Of a DNA stretch of 13,774 bases, positions 12,841 through 13,774 are shown piece by piece. Under the pieces are notes generated by a model. The model did not search any database, had not been told where the DNA came from, and saw nothing but the letters and a program-made list of their open reading frames with translations. Origin of the DNA: Acidobacteriota bacterium (lineage in GTDB: Bacteria; Acidobacteriota; Vicinamibacteria; Vicinamibacterales; UBA2999); assembly GCA_947465645.1 (NCBI GenBank), contig CANIBQ010000115.1:1-13774 (forward strand), written 5' to 3'. The position numbers and the translations under genes were made by a program. Numbering within the stretch: the stretch's first letter is position 1; each line of letters starts with the position of its first letter.

Positions 12841-13774
12841 GAGGAATGACCACTTCCAGTCTGGCGCCCCTGGACGGCGTGGAGTCAACGCTGACCGAGG
12901 CCCCAATCGAGCGCGCCCGCTCCTTGATGACGAGGGGACCCTTGTGCTCCGCCCACAACTGCTCGTCGTCGAAGCGGCCCGAGAAGGGAAACCCACTACC
13001 GTTGTCTTCGATCGTCAGCGTCAGGGCCGCCTCACGATGACTGAGTCGAACCTGCGCCTCGCGGGCTCCGCTGTGCTTGCGGATATTCACGAGTGCTTCC
13101 TGCACCACCCGGGCCAGCACACCGCACTGTCGCGGCGTGAGGGTACTCGTGTCGACGGTCGAGGCGAAGGTCGCCTGGATGCCGGTCTGGCGCTGAAAGC
13201 GCTCGGCCAGGTCAGAAAGATACAGCGGGAGGTCTTCGCCGCTCAGGCGCAACGGCCGCAGGTCGCTCATGAGGTCGCGTACATTGTCGATCTCGCCGCG
13301 CAGCGTGACGTGCAAGTCACGCAGTCGTTCGCGGAACCCCGCATCGGCAGGGTCGCGCCGGGTGAGCGCGGCAATCTGCATCTCGAGGCCGACCAGCGAT
13401 TGCACGACCCGGTCGTGCAGCTCGCGGGCGAAGCGAGCCCGTTCGGCGGTGCCCGTCTGTTGGTCGAGCAGGTACATGTTGACCATCGTCGGCCCGATTT
13501 GCTGCGAGATCGTGTGCAGCAGGTGCACCATGAGCGGCGGCGACAGGCGCGGTGAGGGTGCGGTCAGGTACAGGCACATATGCCAGTCGTCGCCGAACGA
13601 CTGCGCGGCTCCGAGTGCGCGGTCGCCGCCGATCATCCCCCAGAACGCCGGGGGCGGCTGAAAGGGCGGACGCCGGCGGTTCCCGTCTAGATCGACCGTG
13701 ACCGCCTCCGCGCTCCGTCCCGCTGCCGGATCCCACCAGCAGAACCAGGCGTGAACGTCCGGGGGAACCGCGAA
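12830..13774 (-). CDS. NarL/DesK-type sensor histidine kinase, 5' end outside the window
   Basis: The frame is open to the window edge, so the sensor part is cut off; 314 residues are visible. The first part (FAVPPDVHAWFCWWDP and PPPAFWGMIGGDRA) is a linker seen in kinases of this type rather than a transmembrane segment. HisKA_3 dimerisation follows, with ERARFARELHDRVVQSLVGLEMQI (phospho-acceptor His at 13415-13417). The HATPase_c domain has the N-box QEALVNIRKHS, the G1 box EDNGSGF and GPLVIKERARSIGA, and ends LEVVIPHAL. All catalytic boxes are present. An internal ATG at 13636 is an unlikely start because the conserved text continues in front of it. Its 3' end overlaps the response regulator by 11 nt. 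The signal sensed is unknown. Confidence 0.92.
   Translation of the reverse strand, partial: FAVPPDVHAWFCWWDPAAGRSAEAVTVDLDGNRRRPPFQPPPAFWGMIGGDRALGAAQSFGDDWHMCLYLTAPSPRLSPPLMVHLLHTISQQIGPTMVNMYLLDQQTGTAERARFARELHDRVVQSLVGLEMQIAALTRRDPADAGFRERLRDLHVTLRGEIDNVRDLMSDLRPLRLSGEDLPLYLSDLAERFQRQTGIQATFASTVDTSTLTPRQCGVLARVVQEALVNIRKHSGAREAQVRLSHREAALTLTIEDNGSGFPFSGRFDDEQLWAEHKGPLVIKERARSIGASVSVDSTPSRGARLEVVIPHAL

Overview
The window is about 13.8 kb of GC-rich bacterial DNA (roughly two thirds G+C by eye). The style of the proteins (an NarL/DesK-type kinase with a proline-rich lead-in, an RND efflux operon, a sulfite oxidase with a C-terminal heme) suggests a soil or sediment bacterium, perhaps an Acidobacteriota of the Vicinamibacteria type. 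That placement is an impression, not a result.

Layout. (1) 1-6031, mostly minus strand: a tripartite RND efflux operon, TolC (4709-6031), lipoprotein adaptor (3531-4706) and RND pump (337-3531), ending in a small DUF2892 membrane protein (115-315). It collides with the remains of a CoA-disulfide-reductase-type flavoenzyme on the plus strand (3-182). (2) 6039-7000: a control segment with two identical divergent elements, then an ECF-type sigma factor and an overlapping small zinc-finger anti-sigma factor. (3) 7167-9400: a periplasmic sulfite-oxidase-family molybdoenzyme with a C-terminal cytochrome c domain, divergent from an exported DsrE-like protein; the gap between them holds an operator-like palindrome and a strong hairpin. 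(4) 9558-11447: a terminator, a small membrane methyltransferase, a YjjJ-type HipA kinase with its own winged helix, and a very AT-rich control region. (5) 11448-12164: a histidine-kinase remnant lacking both ends and running into unrecognised sequence. (6) 12184-13774: a NarL-type response regulator and its overlapping kinase gene, whose 5' end lies outside the window.

How it may work together. The most interesting signal is a pair of concentric inverted repeats (10 bp and 9 bp, same centre) between tolC and the sigma gene. Read outward on each strand they give the same element, TGTCACCAA-N11-TGAATCCTGT, in the geometry of an ECF promoter. The simple model is that the sigma factor transcribes itself with its anti-sigma factor and, divergently, the efflux operon. 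DUF2892, the disulfide reductase remnant, the sulfite dehydrogenase and the DsrE protein make sulfur or thiol stress a reasonable theme for the left 9.4 kb. This is inference from gene context.

No tRNA, rRNA, CRISPR array or insertion sequence was seen. No stretch longer than 300 bases lacks a gene or gene remnant.
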